Origin: Pseudogemmobacter humi
Lineage (GTDB): Bacteria > Pseudomonadota > Alphaproteobacteria > Rhodobacterales > Rhodobacteraceae
Direction: 5' to 3'
NCBI RefSeq assembly: GCF_900609055.1
Contig: NZ_UXAW01000087.1
Coordinates: 3,510-67,509, forward strand
Length of the DNA: 64,000 bases
Part shown: piece after piece, positions 28,783 through 38,889 of the stretch
How positions within the stretch are numbered: position 1 is the stretch's first letter
How the letters are laid out: every line of letters begins with the position of its first letter
The notes under the pieces: generated by a model
Databases searched by the model: none
Told to the model about the DNA's origin: nothing
The model's input: the letters and a program-made list of their open reading frames with translations, nothing else
Translations under genes and position numbers: made by a program

Positions 28783-29230
28783 GGCGCGCGATGGCCCGGC
28801 GCAGGCGCGCGCCTGCGCGGGACCGTGCGAAATGCGGGCGGGGCCCCGGCAAGCGGGGGCGCCCTTGCGACGGGCTTGTCTGCGATGTCTTGCTCCGGCA
28901 GGTCTCTTGCCCGCGCCTTGCCGTCATCGCGCAAATTCTGCCCCGGCCTCTTCCTTCTGAGGCAAATGCTTTCCGATAACCGGCCCTGCCATAAGGATAT
29001 GCGGCGGAGCCCGGATCATCGCGGACGGACGGAGAACGGCACTCCGGCGCAAGCGCGAATGCCGCACATATTCCTCCGCAGGGATTTGCGGTCATGGCCG
29101 TGCTGCGGCGCACCGTAAGGGTCGCGCTTATGTCACATCGCGCGGGCCATGCGGCCTCTGCCGCTGAATGCGGCATATCGGCGTCGCTTTCAGCATGGCG
29201 CCGCCCCGATGCCCCGGATAGCCATGGCTC
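28783..29230. other. 448-bp intergenic region after sdaA
   Basis: No supportable gene. It begins with a 20-base perfect palindrome GCGCAGGCGC/GCGCCTGCGC (28799-28818), probably part of the sdaA terminator region. An imperfect inverted repeat pairs 28984-29005 with 29061-29083 (shared blocks CCCTGC, GGATATG/GGAATATG and GCGGC). Nothing else recognised. Confidence 0.5.
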
Positions 29231-30142
29231 ATGACCCAGGACCGTATCCTTCCCGGCATCATGCTGATGCTCGCCTTCTGCGCGCTCGCGCCCTTGCTCG
29301 ACGTGTCGTCGAAACTCGCGGCTCAGGCCGGGCTGCCGGTCGGCAGCATCACTGCGGCGCGATTCGTCGTGCAGGGCGCGATCATGCTGCCGGTGGTGCT
29401 GGTGATGGGGTTGCGGCTCAGCCTCTCGCCGCGCGCGCTTGGCCTTGTGTTCCTGCGCGCCTTCCTGCTGGTGTTCTCGACCTTCTCCTTCGTCTCGGGG
29501 CTGACGGTGATGCCGATCGCCGATGCGCTGGCCGTGGCCTTCGTCGAGCCCTTCATCCTGCTGATCATGGGGTATTTCCTGTTCGGGGATGAGGTCGGCC
29601 CGCGCCGCATCGCCGCCTGCGCGGCCGGGTTCGGCGGCGCGCTGCTGATCATCCAGCCCTCGCTGACCGCCTTCGGGCCGATGGCGCTCTGGCCTTTGGG
29701 AACCGCCTTCGGCTTTGCCTTCTACATGCTGGTCACGCGCGGCATGTCGTCCTTCATGCATCCGGTCGCCATGCAGTTCCACACCAGCTGGGCCGGGGTG
29801 GCGCTTTGCCTGCCGGTGCTCTTGCTGTTCTACAACGGGCCGGTGGCGGCGCTGGACTGGGTGACGCCGCAGGGCATCGGCTGGCTCTGGCTGTCCGGCG
29901 TCGGCTTCTGGGCCTGCATCAGCCATATGTGCATGACCTATGCGCTGAAATACGCGCCCTCGGCCACGCTCGGCCCCCTGCACTATTTCGAGATCATCGT
30001 GGCGGTGATCCTCGGCTATCTGATTTTCGGCGATCTGCCGAACCGGCTGACCTTCACCGGGATCGCGATCATCATCTGCTCGGGGCTCTATCTGATCCAG
30101 CGCGAGCGGCTGGCGATGCGCGCCCGCGCGCTGGCGGCTTAA
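29231..30142 (+). CDS. EamA/DMT family transporter
   Basis: A 303-residue inner-membrane protein with about ten predicted membrane segments and two EamA repeats, the usual layout of drug/metabolite transporters. The first repeat starts at residue 7 ([26 protein letters not shown]) and ends with [28 protein letters not shown]; the second ends [28 protein letters not shown]. Substrate unknown; relatives export amino acids or other metabolites. Its TAA overlaps the TAA of the convergent thiamine pyrophosphokinase gene in the palindrome TTAA. Confidence 0.87.
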   Translation: MTQDRILPGIMLMLAFCALAPLLDVSSKLAAQAGLPVGSITAARFVVQGAIMLPVVLVMGLRLSLSPRALGLVFLRAFLLVFSTFSFVSGLTVMPIADALAVAFVEPFILLIMGYFLFGDEVGPRRIAACAAGFGGALLIIQPSLTAFGPMALWPLGTAFGFAFYMLVTRGMSSFMHPVAMQFHTSWAGVALCLPVLLLFYNGPVAALDWVTPQGIGWLWLSGVGFWACISHMCMTYALKYAPSATLGPLHYFEIIVAVILGYLIFGDLPNRLTFTGIAIIICSGLYLIQRERLAMRARALAA

Positions 30143-30807
30143 AAGCTGCGCACCGCCGTGATCGCCGCGCGCAGCCGGCGGCGCGGCAGGATCGCCACCA
30201 TGCCGGGGCCGTCGAGCCAGAGCCGCACCTCGGGGGCGCTGACCCGGTTCGAGGTGGCGATGAAGCCGTCCGGCGCGAAGACATGGCCGTCGAGCGGCCA
30301 TTCCAGCCCCTCGCTGCGCCCGGTCACCCGCGCGAAGGGAAACAGCGAGAACGGATCGCCGGGGCGCAGCGCCAGCCGCAGCGGCCCGGGCGGCACCGCA
30401 AAGCTGACATCCCGCTCGCCCAGCACGATACAGGGCCGCCCGCTCTGCCGCACCAGACTGTTCATCACCGCCAGCCCATGATCCGCCCGCGCCCCGGAAA
30501 AGCCGAGCGCCAGGATGAACCCCGCCCGCACAGAGCGCAGCGCCTTGTCGAAATCGGTGGTGTCCTGCTCTGCCATCGGATGCAGCCGCGCCGCAGGAAT
30601 CGCCACCAGCGCCGCCGCCGAGATCGAATCGAAATCACCGATCACCGCCTCGGGCATCACGCCTGCCGCCAGCAGCCGGTCGGCGCCGCCGTCTGCCGCG
30701 ACCGGACAGGGCGCCAGCCGCAGCGCCCGCGCCAGATCACGCGGCAGAATCGGGCCGCCGCCGACGAGAGTCACCCCTTCTGGGTATTGGACAATGGGCT
30801 GATTCAT
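30139..30807 (-). CDS. Thiamine pyrophosphokinase
   Basis: A 222-residue enzyme that transfers pyrophosphate from ATP to thiamine, making thiamine diphosphate. The N-terminal domain has [29 protein letters not shown], followed by the [12 protein letters not shown] motif and [16 protein letters not shown], all signatures of the family. The C-terminal thiamine-binding beta domain ends [23 protein letters not shown]. The start at 30807 is chosen over an in-frame upstream one (30858) because family similarity begins near residue 8. It is divergent from the acidic protein gene, and no TPP riboswitch is seen. Confidence 0.9.
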   Translation of the reverse strand: MNQPIVQYPEGVTLVGGGPILPRDLARALRLAPCPVAADGGADRLLAAGVMPEAVIGDFDSISAAALVAIPAARLHPMAEQDTTDFDKALRSVRAGFILALGFSGARADHGLAVMNSLVRQSGRPCIVLGERDVSFAVPPGPLRLALRPGDPFSLFPFARVTGRSEGLEWPLDGHVFAPDGFIATSNRVSAPEVRLWLDGPGMVAILPRRRLRAAITAVRSF

Positions 30808-30942
30808 GCGGATACTGTTCGAATTAAGGCAAAATCCCTGGCACCGGGCCACAATCAATCCATCAAATTACCCCGGTCTGTCCATGGATTCGAACAAAGC
30901 CCAGGCAAGGTTTCCGTGATGGAAAGTAAGAGGTCCGTTTCG
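30808..30942. promoter_or_regulatory. Shared divergent control region with separated inverted repeat
   Basis: The 135-base gap between two divergent genes contains TGTTCGAAT (30816-30824) and its exact reverse complement ATTCGAACA (30888-30896), 63 bases apart. Such paired half-sites flanking both promoters could bind one regulator and loop the DNA. The LexA-type GTTC-N7-GTTC spacing is not met. Confidence 0.35.
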
Positions 30943-33483
30943 ATGAACAGTGCCAGCAAGATTCTGACCGTCTCCTACGGGACATTCAGCTGCACGCTGG
31001 AAGGTTTCGACGATCCTTTCAACACGATGAGGGCGATTGCCGAATATTTCCGGGATCTTGCGGCGGAAGACCGCTACTTCGGGGCCGAGCCGCCGCAGCC
31101 CGACGCGGCCATGCTGCACCGGATCGCCGAGCGCGAGATCCAGCGCCGCGTCGAAGCGCGAATCGAAGACAACAGCGTGATTCTGCGCGCGAAAGACCAG
31201 GAAGCGCGCGAGGCCCCGCCTGCGGTCGCCGCGCCGCCCGCCCCGCCCACGGAACTGCCGCCAGCGGCGGCTGCGGCGGAAATCCCTGCTGAGACCGTGA
31301 CCGAAGACGCCGCCCCCGCCATGGAAGAGCCCGCGGATGCGGGCGAAGACATGCAGGCCGCGACGCTGGATTCCGATTTCGGCACCGAAGAGGCCCTGGC
31401 CGATGAGGCGCCGGAAGAGGCCGCCGCAGAAGAGGCTGCCACCGACGAGGCCGTGGCCGGATCCCCCGCCGCCTTCGGGGAAGAGGAACCCGCCCCCGCA
31501 CAGCCCGCCCTGCGCGATTCGATCCCAGAAGGGGTGGCGGCCAAACTCGCCCGGCTGCGCCGCGCTGTGGCCGCGCCGCCGGTCGCGGCAGCCGCTGTCG
31601 AGGCGCATTTCGAAGACGAACATGCCACCGCCTTCCTTCCCGACGTGCAACTGGCCGGAGTGTTCGCGGAAGCGGACGACGAGCCCGTCGTGCCGCAGGC
31701 CGCGGCCGGCGACGCCGATCCGGCCGCAGCGGCGGACGAGGACATCGCCGATACCGCCGGGGCAGAGCCGGAGGAAACCGCCGGGGATGACATGGCCCTC
31801 GCCGCCGACGAGGCCGCCCATCCCACCGGCGCCGAAACGCTGGCCGGATTGCGTGAGCTTGCCGCAGAATTGTCCGCCGCCCCTGAAGCCGCGGCGGCGG
31901 AAGAACCCCTTGCCGCGAAAAACGAGGACGACGCGGTTCTGGACCGCCTCGGCGCTCTGCTCGGCGCTGATGAAACCGTTCCTGCGGCGGAAGCCGCCCC
32001 TGCCGATGAGACGGACGACGGCGAGATCGGCGAACTGATCGCCAGCCTCGCCGGAGACACCCCGGCAAAGGATGCCGCCGGTGCGGGCGGCGATTTTGCG
32101 GAAGCCGCTTTCGACCCCTTCGCCGACGATCCCGATTTTGACGAGGACGAAACCGCCTGGGCATTGACCGACGCGCCGCTCGCCGAGACCGAACCCGCCG
32201 CCGCGCCGGAGATCGACGCCGAACTGCGCGCCGAACTGGCCGAAATCGAGAAGGCCGATGTCACCGCTGCCGCGGAACCGGCACCGGACAGCGAAGGCTC
32301 GGGCCAGGCAGAGCCAGTCCTTGCGCAGGATGCCGCCGGGGATCTGCCCGACGCGGACCACTCCGACGCAGCCGAAGCCGAAGCCGCACCGGAAGCGGCT
32401 GCGCATGCTCTGGCCGCGCCGGTCGCCGAAAAGCTGGAACGCGCCCGTGCACGGGTGATCAGGATCCGCCGCGCCGATGTGACCGCCGATGCCGCGCCCG
32501 CGCCGGAGGCGGCGGCTGCCGATACCGGCCCCGAAGCGCCGGCCTCGCCCGTGGCCCCTTCCGCTCAGGGCGGCGCGGATGAGGATGTCGACCGGCTGCT
32601 GAAACAGGCGGATGACGAAATGTCGGATGCCGACAATCAGCGTCGCCTCTCCGCGATCCAGCATCTCAAGGCCGCCGTCGCGGCAACCATCGCCGACCGG
32701 CGGGCCGGTGTGGCGCAACCCGACTCCGACCAGCGCGAAGGCGCCTACCGCGCCGATCTGGCCCATTCGGTGGTGCGCCCGGTACGTCCCGTGCGCCCGC
32801 TGCGCCCCGGCGCCCGGGCCGAGGCCCCGCATGAGGCCTCTGCTGCGGTCACCGGCGATGCCGCCGCCGCACGTCCCGCGCCGCTGATGCTGGTCTCGGA
32901 ACAGCGCATCGACCGGGCGCCGTTGCGCCAGGAAACCGCGCCGCGCCCGCAGCTGGTGCATGGCGCGACGGCCGTCGCCGCCTCGTCCTATCTGGAGGAT
33001 GAGGATTATCTGGAAAGCGAAGCGCTCTCCGAAGCCTTTGCGCAGGATCAGATTCCGGCCTCCCTGCGCATGCTGATCGCCGATGAGGCGATGGCAGCCC
33101 CGGCGGGCGAGACCGCTGACGACGCCGCCGACGAGGCTTTCGACATCGAAGCCGAGGATGCCGCCGCGCATGAGAACATCTTCTCCGACAGCAGCGATTT
33201 CCTCGACTTCGCCGAGCGTCTCGGGGCGAGCGAACTGCCCGAACTGCTGGAAGCCGCCGCCGCCTATGCGATCTGCGTCGAGAACCGTGAGCATTTCACC
33301 CGCCCGTTCCTGATGCGCCGGGTGATCTCGGCCGATCCGGCCGAGTTGCGCAGCCGCGAAGACGGGCTGCGCAGCTTCGGCACGCTGTTGCGCGAGGGCC
33401 GGATCGAGAAGGTGCGCCGCGGCCAGTATGCGCTGCCGCAGGATTCGGCGCTGCTGGCCGAGGCGCGCAGGATCGCGGGCTGA
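30943..33483 (+). CDS. Large acidic modular protein of unknown function
   Basis: An 846-residue protein with three conserved-looking islands separated by long Ala/Glu/Asp/Pro-rich linkers that are probably disordered. The N-terminal island (about 75 residues) has [20 protein letters not shown] and [22 protein letters not shown] middle island contains [17 protein letters not shown] and [22 protein letters not shown]; short basic helices such as [12 protein letters not shown] and [18 protein letters not shown] punctuate the linkers. The C-terminal island (last about 100 residues) has [23 protein letters not shown] and [22 protein letters not shown], which looks like a helical/winged-helix module. 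No signal peptide or membrane segment. I recall similar Rhodobacterales proteins without known function. The start could also be 30919, in frame, eight codons upstream. Confidence 0.75.
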   Translation: MNSASKILTVSYGTFSCTLEGFDDPFNTMRAIAEYFRDLAAEDRYFGAEPPQPDAAMLHRIAEREIQRRVEARIEDNSVILRAKDQEAREAPPAVAAPPAPPTELPPAAAAAEIPAETVTEDAAPAMEEPADAGEDMQAATLDSDFGTEEALADEAPEEAAAEEAATDEAVAGSPAAFGEEEPAPAQPALRDSIPEGVAAKLARLRRAVAAPPVAAAAVEAHFEDEHATAFLPDVQLAGVFAEADDEPVVPQAAAGDADPAAAADEDIADTAGAEPEETAGDDMALAADEAAHPTGAETLAGLRELAAELSAAPEAAAAEEPLAAKNEDDAVLDRLGALLGADETVPAAEAAPADETDDGEIGELIASLAGDTPAKDAAGAGGDFAEAAFDPFADDPDFDEDETAWALTDAPLAETEPAAAPEIDAELRAELAEIEKADVTAAAEPAPDSEGSGQAEPVLAQDAAGDLPDADHSDAAEAEAAPEAAAHALAAPVAEKLERARARVIRIRRADVTADAAPAPEAAAADTGPEAPASPVAPSAQGGADEDVDRLLKQADDEMSDADNQRRLSAIQHLKAAVAATIADRRAGVAQPDSDQREGAYRADLAHSVVRPVRPVRPLRPGARAEAPHEASAAVTGDAAAARPAPLMLVSEQRIDRAPLRQETAPRPQLVHGATAVAASSYLEDEDYLESEALSEAFAQDQIPASLRMLIADEAMAAPAGETADDAADEAFDIEAEDAAAHENIFSDSSDFLDFAERLGASELPELLEAAAAYAICVENREHFTRPFLMRRVISADPAELRSREDGLRSFGTLLREGRIEKVRRGQYALPQDSALLAEARRIAG

Positions 33484-33511
33484 GCTGGCCGCTCCGAAAG
33501 GGGGCTACGAG

Positions 33512-33550
33512 AAAGGCGGTGCGGCCCCCGGGGGCGCACCGCCTTTTCAA
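33512..33550 (+). terminator. Hairpin terminator after the acidic protein gene
   Basis: AAAGGCGGTGCG (33512-33523) pairs with CGCACCGCCTTT (33535-33546); the loop is itself a CCCCC/GGGGG pair. TTTTCAATT follows on the plus strand. It lies 28 bases after the stop codon and could also work for the convergent DUF2842 gene. Confidence 0.8.
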
Positions 33551-33594
33551 TTCCTGCGCCTGCTTCCTGCCGCGCCGCCCCCTGACGTGGGCCG

Positions 33595-33867
33595 TCAGGG
33601 CCTTCCGGCTTCGTCGCGGTCCGGTCCCACACCCGGGTCGGGCTGGCCGATACCGCGGAAGATCCCTTTGCACGGCAAGGCCCAGACCAGCCCGAGCCCG
33701 ACATAGACCACGAGTTCGGCCCAGAACGGCATCCGCTGCGTCGGGCCTGGCCACCAGCGGTCGTTGGCCCAGGCGATCACGTTCAGCGTCACCACGATAT
33801 AGAGCGGCAGGCCGACGACCAGGATCGCCAGCGCCAGCCGTTTTCTTGCGCGGTAACTCAGCGCCAC
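33595..33867 (-). CDS. DUF2842 family membrane protein
   Basis: A 90-residue protein of the DUF2842 family. Two predicted membrane segments (about residues 11-31, LALAILVVGLPLYIVVTLNVI, and 49-66) flank the conserved WANDRWWPGP segment; the last 20 residues are polar. Function unknown; the family occurs in alphaproteobacteria. The gene begins four bases after the purA stop, so it is probably co-transcribed with purA. Confidence 0.85.
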   Translation of the reverse strand: MALSYRARKRLALAILVVGLPLYIVVTLNVIAWANDRWWPGPTQRMPFWAELVVYVGLGLVWALPCKGIFRGIGQPDPGVGPDRDEAGRP

Positions 33868-33871
33868 CTGC

Positions 33872-35164
33872 TCAGTCCGCGAAAGGATCGGTGACGAGGA
33901 TGGTGTCGTCGCGCTCGGGGCTGGTCGACAGAAGCGCCACCGGGCACTGGATCAGTTCCTCGATCCGGCGGACGTATTTCACCGCCGCCGCCGGCAGATC
34001 CGCCCAGGAGCGCGCGCCTTGCGTCGAGCCGCTCCAGCCTTCCATTTCCTCGTAGACCGGCGTCACCCGGGCCTGGAGATTGGCCGCCGTGGGCAGATAG
34101 TCGAGCTTTTCGCCGTCCAGCTCATAGCCGGTGCAGATCTTCAGCGTGTCGAACCCGTCGAGCACGTCGAGCTTCGTCAGCGCGATCCCCGATACGCCCG
34201 AGGTCGCGCAGGTCTGGCGCACCAGCACGGCGTCGAACCAGCCGCAGCGGCGCTTTCTGCCGGTCACGGTGCCGAATTCATGGCCGCGCTCGCCAAGGCG
34301 CTGGCCGTCGTCGTCATGCAGTTCGGTCGGGAACGGGCCTTCGCCGACGCGGGTGGTATAGGCTTTGACGATGCCCAGAACGAAGTCGATCGAGGTCGGC
34401 CCGAGGCCCACGCCGGTCGCGGCCATCCCGGCCAGCGTGTTCGACGAGGTGACATAGGGATAGGTGCCGAAATCGACATCCAGCAGGCTGCCCTGCGCGC
34501 CCTCGAACAGGATGCGCTTGCCGGCGCGCCGCGCCTCGGTCAGCACTTTCCACACGGGCTTCGCGAAGGGCAGGATCTTCGCCGCGACCTCGCGCAGCTG
34601 CGCCTTCAGCGCCGGCACATCGACCGGCTCAAGTCCGAGGCCATTGCGGAGCGCATTGTGATGGGTCAGCAGACGCTCAATCCTTGTGTCGAGCGTCTCG
34701 TCATCGGCCAGATCGGCGACCCGGATCGAGCGCCGGCCCACCTTGTCCTCATAGGCCGGGCCGATGCCGCGGCCGGTGGTGCCGATTTTCGACACCGCAT
34801 TCTGCGCCTCTCGCGCGCGGTCCAGCTCGCCATGGATCGACAGGATCAGCGGCGTGTTCTCGGCGATGATCAGGTTGTCGGGGGTGATCTCAACGCCCTG
34901 CGCGCTCAGCTTCTCGATCTCGGAGAGCAGCGCCCAGGGGTCGAGCACCACGCCGTTGCCGATGACCGACAGCTTGCCGCCGCGCACGATGCCCGAGGGC
35001 AGAAGGCTCAGCTTGTAGGTGACCCCGTCGATGACCAGCGTGTGCCCGGCATTGTGCCCGCCCTGGAAGCGCGCGACGATATCGGCGCGCTCCGAGAGCC
35101 AGTCGACGATCTTGCCCTTGCCTTCGTCGCCCCACTGGGCGCCCACGACAACCACATTGGCCAT
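33872..35164 (-). CDS. purA: Adenylosuccinate synthetase
   Basis: A 430-residue GTP-dependent enzyme that joins IMP and aspartate in AMP synthesis. It starts [25 protein letters not shown], the family signature with the catalytic Asp, and continues [10 protein letters not shown] (catalytic His). The IMP/GTP site segments [36 protein letters not shown] and [10 protein letters not shown] are all present. The start at 35164 is fixed by the family N-terminus; the frame extends further upstream without similarity. It is divergent from secG across about 350 bases. Confidence 0.95.
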   Translation of the reverse strand: MANVVVVGAQWGDEGKGKIVDWLSERADIVARFQGGHNAGHTLVIDGVTYKLSLLPSGIVRGGKLSVIGNGVVLDPWALLSEIEKLSAQGVEITPDNLIIAENTPLILSIHGELDRAREAQNAVSKIGTTGRGIGPAYEDKVGRRSIRVADLADDETLDTRIERLLTHHNALRNGLGLEPVDVPALKAQLREVAAKILPFAKPVWKVLTEARRAGKRILFEGAQGSLLDVDFGTYPYVTSSNTLAGMAATGVGLGPTSIDFVLGIVKAYTTRVGEGPFPTELHDDDGQRLGERGHEFGTVTGRKRRCGWFDAVLVRQTCATSGVSGIALTKLDVLDGFDTLKICTGYELDGEKLDYLPTAANLQARVTPVYEEMEGWSGSTQGARSWADLPAAAVKYVRRIEELIQCPVALLSTSPERDDTILVTDPFAD

Positions 35165-35517
35165 TGGGTCCGGTCCTTCGATCAGGAAAACGCGTGGGGG
35201 GTATAGCGAGAGCCGCGCCCGGGGGAAACAGGAAAAACCGCCCGCGGGCAGAAGGGGCGCCCGGCGCGGGCGCGCGCCCCTCTGCCGGTCTGGCCGCTCC
35301 CGGTGCATTCTGGTCATGAGAAACCCGGGGAAATCTTACGGCCTGGGGCGCAGCCCTCAGCGGCCGCCCGCGCCCTGCCCCCTGGCGGCCCGCCTGGCCC
35401 CTGGCGGCCGCTGCGCCCTCTTTGCGCATCTGCACCGGCCAGGCCTGGCGCCTTGCACTTGCGCGCGGGCGATCTTGTGAATAGATAGCCGCATCCGCCG
35501 GAAGGAGCCCCTGCCCA
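35165..35517. other. 353-bp divergent region purA / secG
   Basis: No gene recognised. The stretch around 35350-35410 carries several CCCTGGCGGCC-like near-repeats (GCCCGCCTGGCCCCTGGCGGCC). A GGAAGGAGC ribosome site for secG lies at about 35499-35507. Promoters for both genes must be here but were not identified with confidence. Confidence 0.4.
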
Positions 35518-35955
35518 ATGGAAACCGTCGTCCTCACGATCCACCTGATCCTCGCCCTTCTGCTGATCGGGGTCGTGCTGCTTCAGAAGAACGAGGGCGC
35601 GGCGCTCTTGTCGGGCGGCGGCAACATGCAGGCGCGCGGCCAGGCCACGGCGCTGACCAAGGTGACCTGGATCCTTGCCACCGCCTTCATCATCACCTCG
35701 ATCTCGCTGACGGTCCTTGCCACCCGCGGCGCGGGCGGCGGCTCGGTGATCGACGGGACGGTCCTGCCCGCCGATGGCACGGCCCCGGCAGCCAGCGGCA
35801 TGATGCCGCCTCCCGCCGCCACCGGCGACGCCCCCGCGGCACCGCCGCGCGCGGACGAGCCCGCACCGCCCCCTGCCCCCGAAGCGCCCGCGGAAGCCCC
35901 GGCAGAGGCGCCGGCGGAAACACCCGCCGAAACCCCGGCTGAACCCGCCAACTGA
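35518..35955 (+). CDS. secG: Preprotein translocase subunit SecG
   Basis: A 145-residue SecG. The first membrane segment is residues 4-22 (VVLTIHLILALLLIGVVLL), followed by the family motif LLQKNEGAALLSGGG, and a second segment at about 51-70 (TWILATAFIITSISLTVLAT). SecG assists SecYEG protein export. The last 60 residues are a tail of Ala/Pro/Glu (PAEAPAETPAETPAE), much longer than in E. coli SecG (110 residues) but common in alphaproteobacteria. Alone on its strand ahead of pyrG. Confidence 0.93.
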   Translation: METVVLTIHLILALLLIGVVLLQKNEGAALLSGGGNMQARGQATALTKVTWILATAFIITSISLTVLATRGAGGGSVIDGTVLPADGTAPAASGMMPPPAATGDAPAAPPRADEPAPPPAPEAPAEAPAEAPAETPAETPAEPAN

Positions 35956-35980
35956 ACCCACTATCCTTTGACGGGACGCG

Positions 35981-36008
35981 CCTGCCGCAAACACGATCTT
36001 GCGGCAGG
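35981..36008 (+). terminator. Hairpin between secG and pyrG
   Basis: CCTGCCGCAA (35981-35990) pairs perfectly with TTGCGGCAGG (35999-36008) over an 8-base loop, 25 bases after the secG stop. No U-run follows (TGGTTGCGT), so it may be a weak terminator, or a leader structure in the pyrG 5' region. Confidence 0.5.
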
Positions 36009-36039
36009 TGGTTGCGTGTTGGCGCGCGGCGCGGTATAG

Positions 36040-37752
<1,713 letters not shown>

Positions 37753-38226
37753 GCCGCGCGCGGCCGGGGCAGCCCGGCCCACATCGGTGGGCATCATCGC
37801 GGAAGGCCCCTCTGAGGGGACAGCCACCTCCCCGCTGCCGGACCTGCGGGCGCTGACCGCCTCACCGAACAGATCCGCCTGTTGACGGATCGCCGCCTCG
37901 CGGTATTCACTGAAGACACCCCTGGGCCGTGAGATCAGACGGCGGGCATCACCGGCCTGCGCGCCATCGAAATCCGCCCCGACAGCCGGCGCTCCCGGCT
38001 CGGATTCGCGGATTTCGTTTCCCGGGCAGCGACGAATGAAAGATATGCCCGGAACTGCGATGAAGAGGTCCTCATCATCGCAGTTCCTGGATTTCGTGAC
38101 CATGACGACCCGGGCGTCGCAGGACCATCCCGGACCGCTGCTGCACTATCGCCTCGCAAGCCTGAACCATATCATCGACGTAAGCACGCCGAACCACCCC
38201 ACGCTGTCTCTGTCCTGAGAGAGAAC
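37753..38226. other. 474-bp region without a recognised gene
   Basis: Open frames here are short and show no family similarity. The main structure is a 13-bp perfect hairpin at 38051-38087. The base composition is a little less GC-rich from 38000 to 38226, and the right end must hold the promoter of the NTF2-like gene. It may be the remnant of a decayed gene, but nothing can be named. Confidence 0.5.
38051..38087. repeat. Isolated 13-bp perfect hairpin
   Basis: GGAACTGCGATGA (38051-38063) and TCATCGCAGTTCC (38075-38087) are exact reverse complements separated by 11 bases. No T-run follows on either side, and no annotated gene ends nearby, so it is not an obvious terminator. It could be an operator or a structured RNA. 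Confidence 0.6.
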
Positions 38227-38670
38227 ATGACCGAAGCGGATATCCGGGCTTTGTTCGCCCGTTACGAGCAGATATTCAACGACGCGCTCGCCGGAAGGAT
38301 CGACGCCGGGGCTGCGGCGACGCTCTATGCCGCCGAGTTCATCGCCGCCTCGCCCGCGGGGGTTATGGCGGGCAAGAACGATGCGCAGTTGCGCGAGGTG
38401 ATGGAGCAGGGCCACGCCCGTTACCGCGCCATGGGCACCAAAGCGATGCGGGTCCGCGAACTGCGCCTGACGCCGCTCGACGCGCATCATGCTGTGGCCC
38501 ATGTCGGCTGGCGCGGCACCTGGACCGCCCCTGCCCCGGCGGAAAGCGGAGAGGTCACCATCGACTTCGAGGTGCATTATTTCGTGCAGCAAGCCGACGG
38601 ACCGCCGCGGGTGTTCGGCTGGGTCTCGGGCGACGAAGAGGCGCTCCTGCACGAACACGGGCTGATCTGA
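38227..38670 (+). CDS. NTF2/SnoaL-like protein
   Basis: A 147-residue protein with the look of a cone-shaped NTF2-like fold: an N-terminal helix (EADIRALFARYEQIFNDALAGRID), a second helix around residue 50-70 (NDAQLREVMEQGHARYRAMG), then alternating strands (MRVRELRLTPLDAHHAVAHVGWRGTW, VTIDFEVHYFVQQ and RVFGWVSGDEE). Such proteins bind or transform small molecules or serve as unknown-function domains. GAGAGAGA precedes the ATG. It is alone on its strand. Confidence 0.65.
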   Translation: MTEADIRALFARYEQIFNDALAGRIDAGAAATLYAAEFIAASPAGVMAGKNDAQLREVMEQGHARYRAMGTKAMRVRELRLTPLDAHHAVAHVGWRGTWTAPAPAESGEVTIDFEVHYFVQQADGPPRVFGWVSGDEEALLHEHGLI

Positions 38671-38734
38671 CCGCCGCCGCCGCACACCGGCGGATCCCGC
38701 GCCACGCCCCGGCCACCCTCATGCCTGACCACGG

Positions 38735-38770
38735 CCTTTCACCCTGACGAAAATACCCCCGCCGGAGGCA
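38735..38770 (-). repeat. Dispersed intergenic repeat, copy D
   Basis: On the minus strand: TGCCTCCGGCGGGGGTATTT, three bases, then GTCAGGGTGAAAGG. Nearly identical to copy B. A second, degenerate copy of the tail (GGATC..CGGTCAGGCTGAAAGG) lies at 38811-38834 on the same strand. Between the NTF2-like and rnj gene ends, where it may act as terminator. Confidence 0.65.
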
Positions 38771-38889
38771 TCGCCGCCCGCCAAAACCCGCAGCCTCGCA
38801 ACCCGGCTCCTGGCCTTTCAGCCTGACCGAGATCCGCCAGCCGCAAGCCCTCCGGCCGGTCTCGCATCGCCGATCCGGTCAGCCCGGCC

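Noticed and set aside
30816-30896. LexA-type SOS box near TGTTCGAAT
   Set aside because: The alphaproteobacterial GTTC-N7-GTTC spacing is not present.
30139-30942. TPP riboswitch upstream of thiamine pyrophosphokinase
   Set aside because: No CTGAGA or similar conserved thi-box motifs were seen in the 135-base leader.
30868-33294. Long minus-strand frames opposite the acidic protein gene
   Set aside because: They are Gly/Arg/Phe-rich or Ser/Ala-rich repeats mirroring the GC-rich Ala/Glu codons; no start signal or family.
29806-33483. A 1225-codon plus-strand frame ending with the acidic protein
   Set aside because: The first about 380 codons are out-of-frame readings across the EamA and thiamine pyrophosphokinase genes; family-like sequence begins near 30943.
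37753-38226. Remnant of a transposase or regulator gene
   Set aside because: No frame in either strand carries a recognisable motif, so decay of a named gene cannot be claimed.
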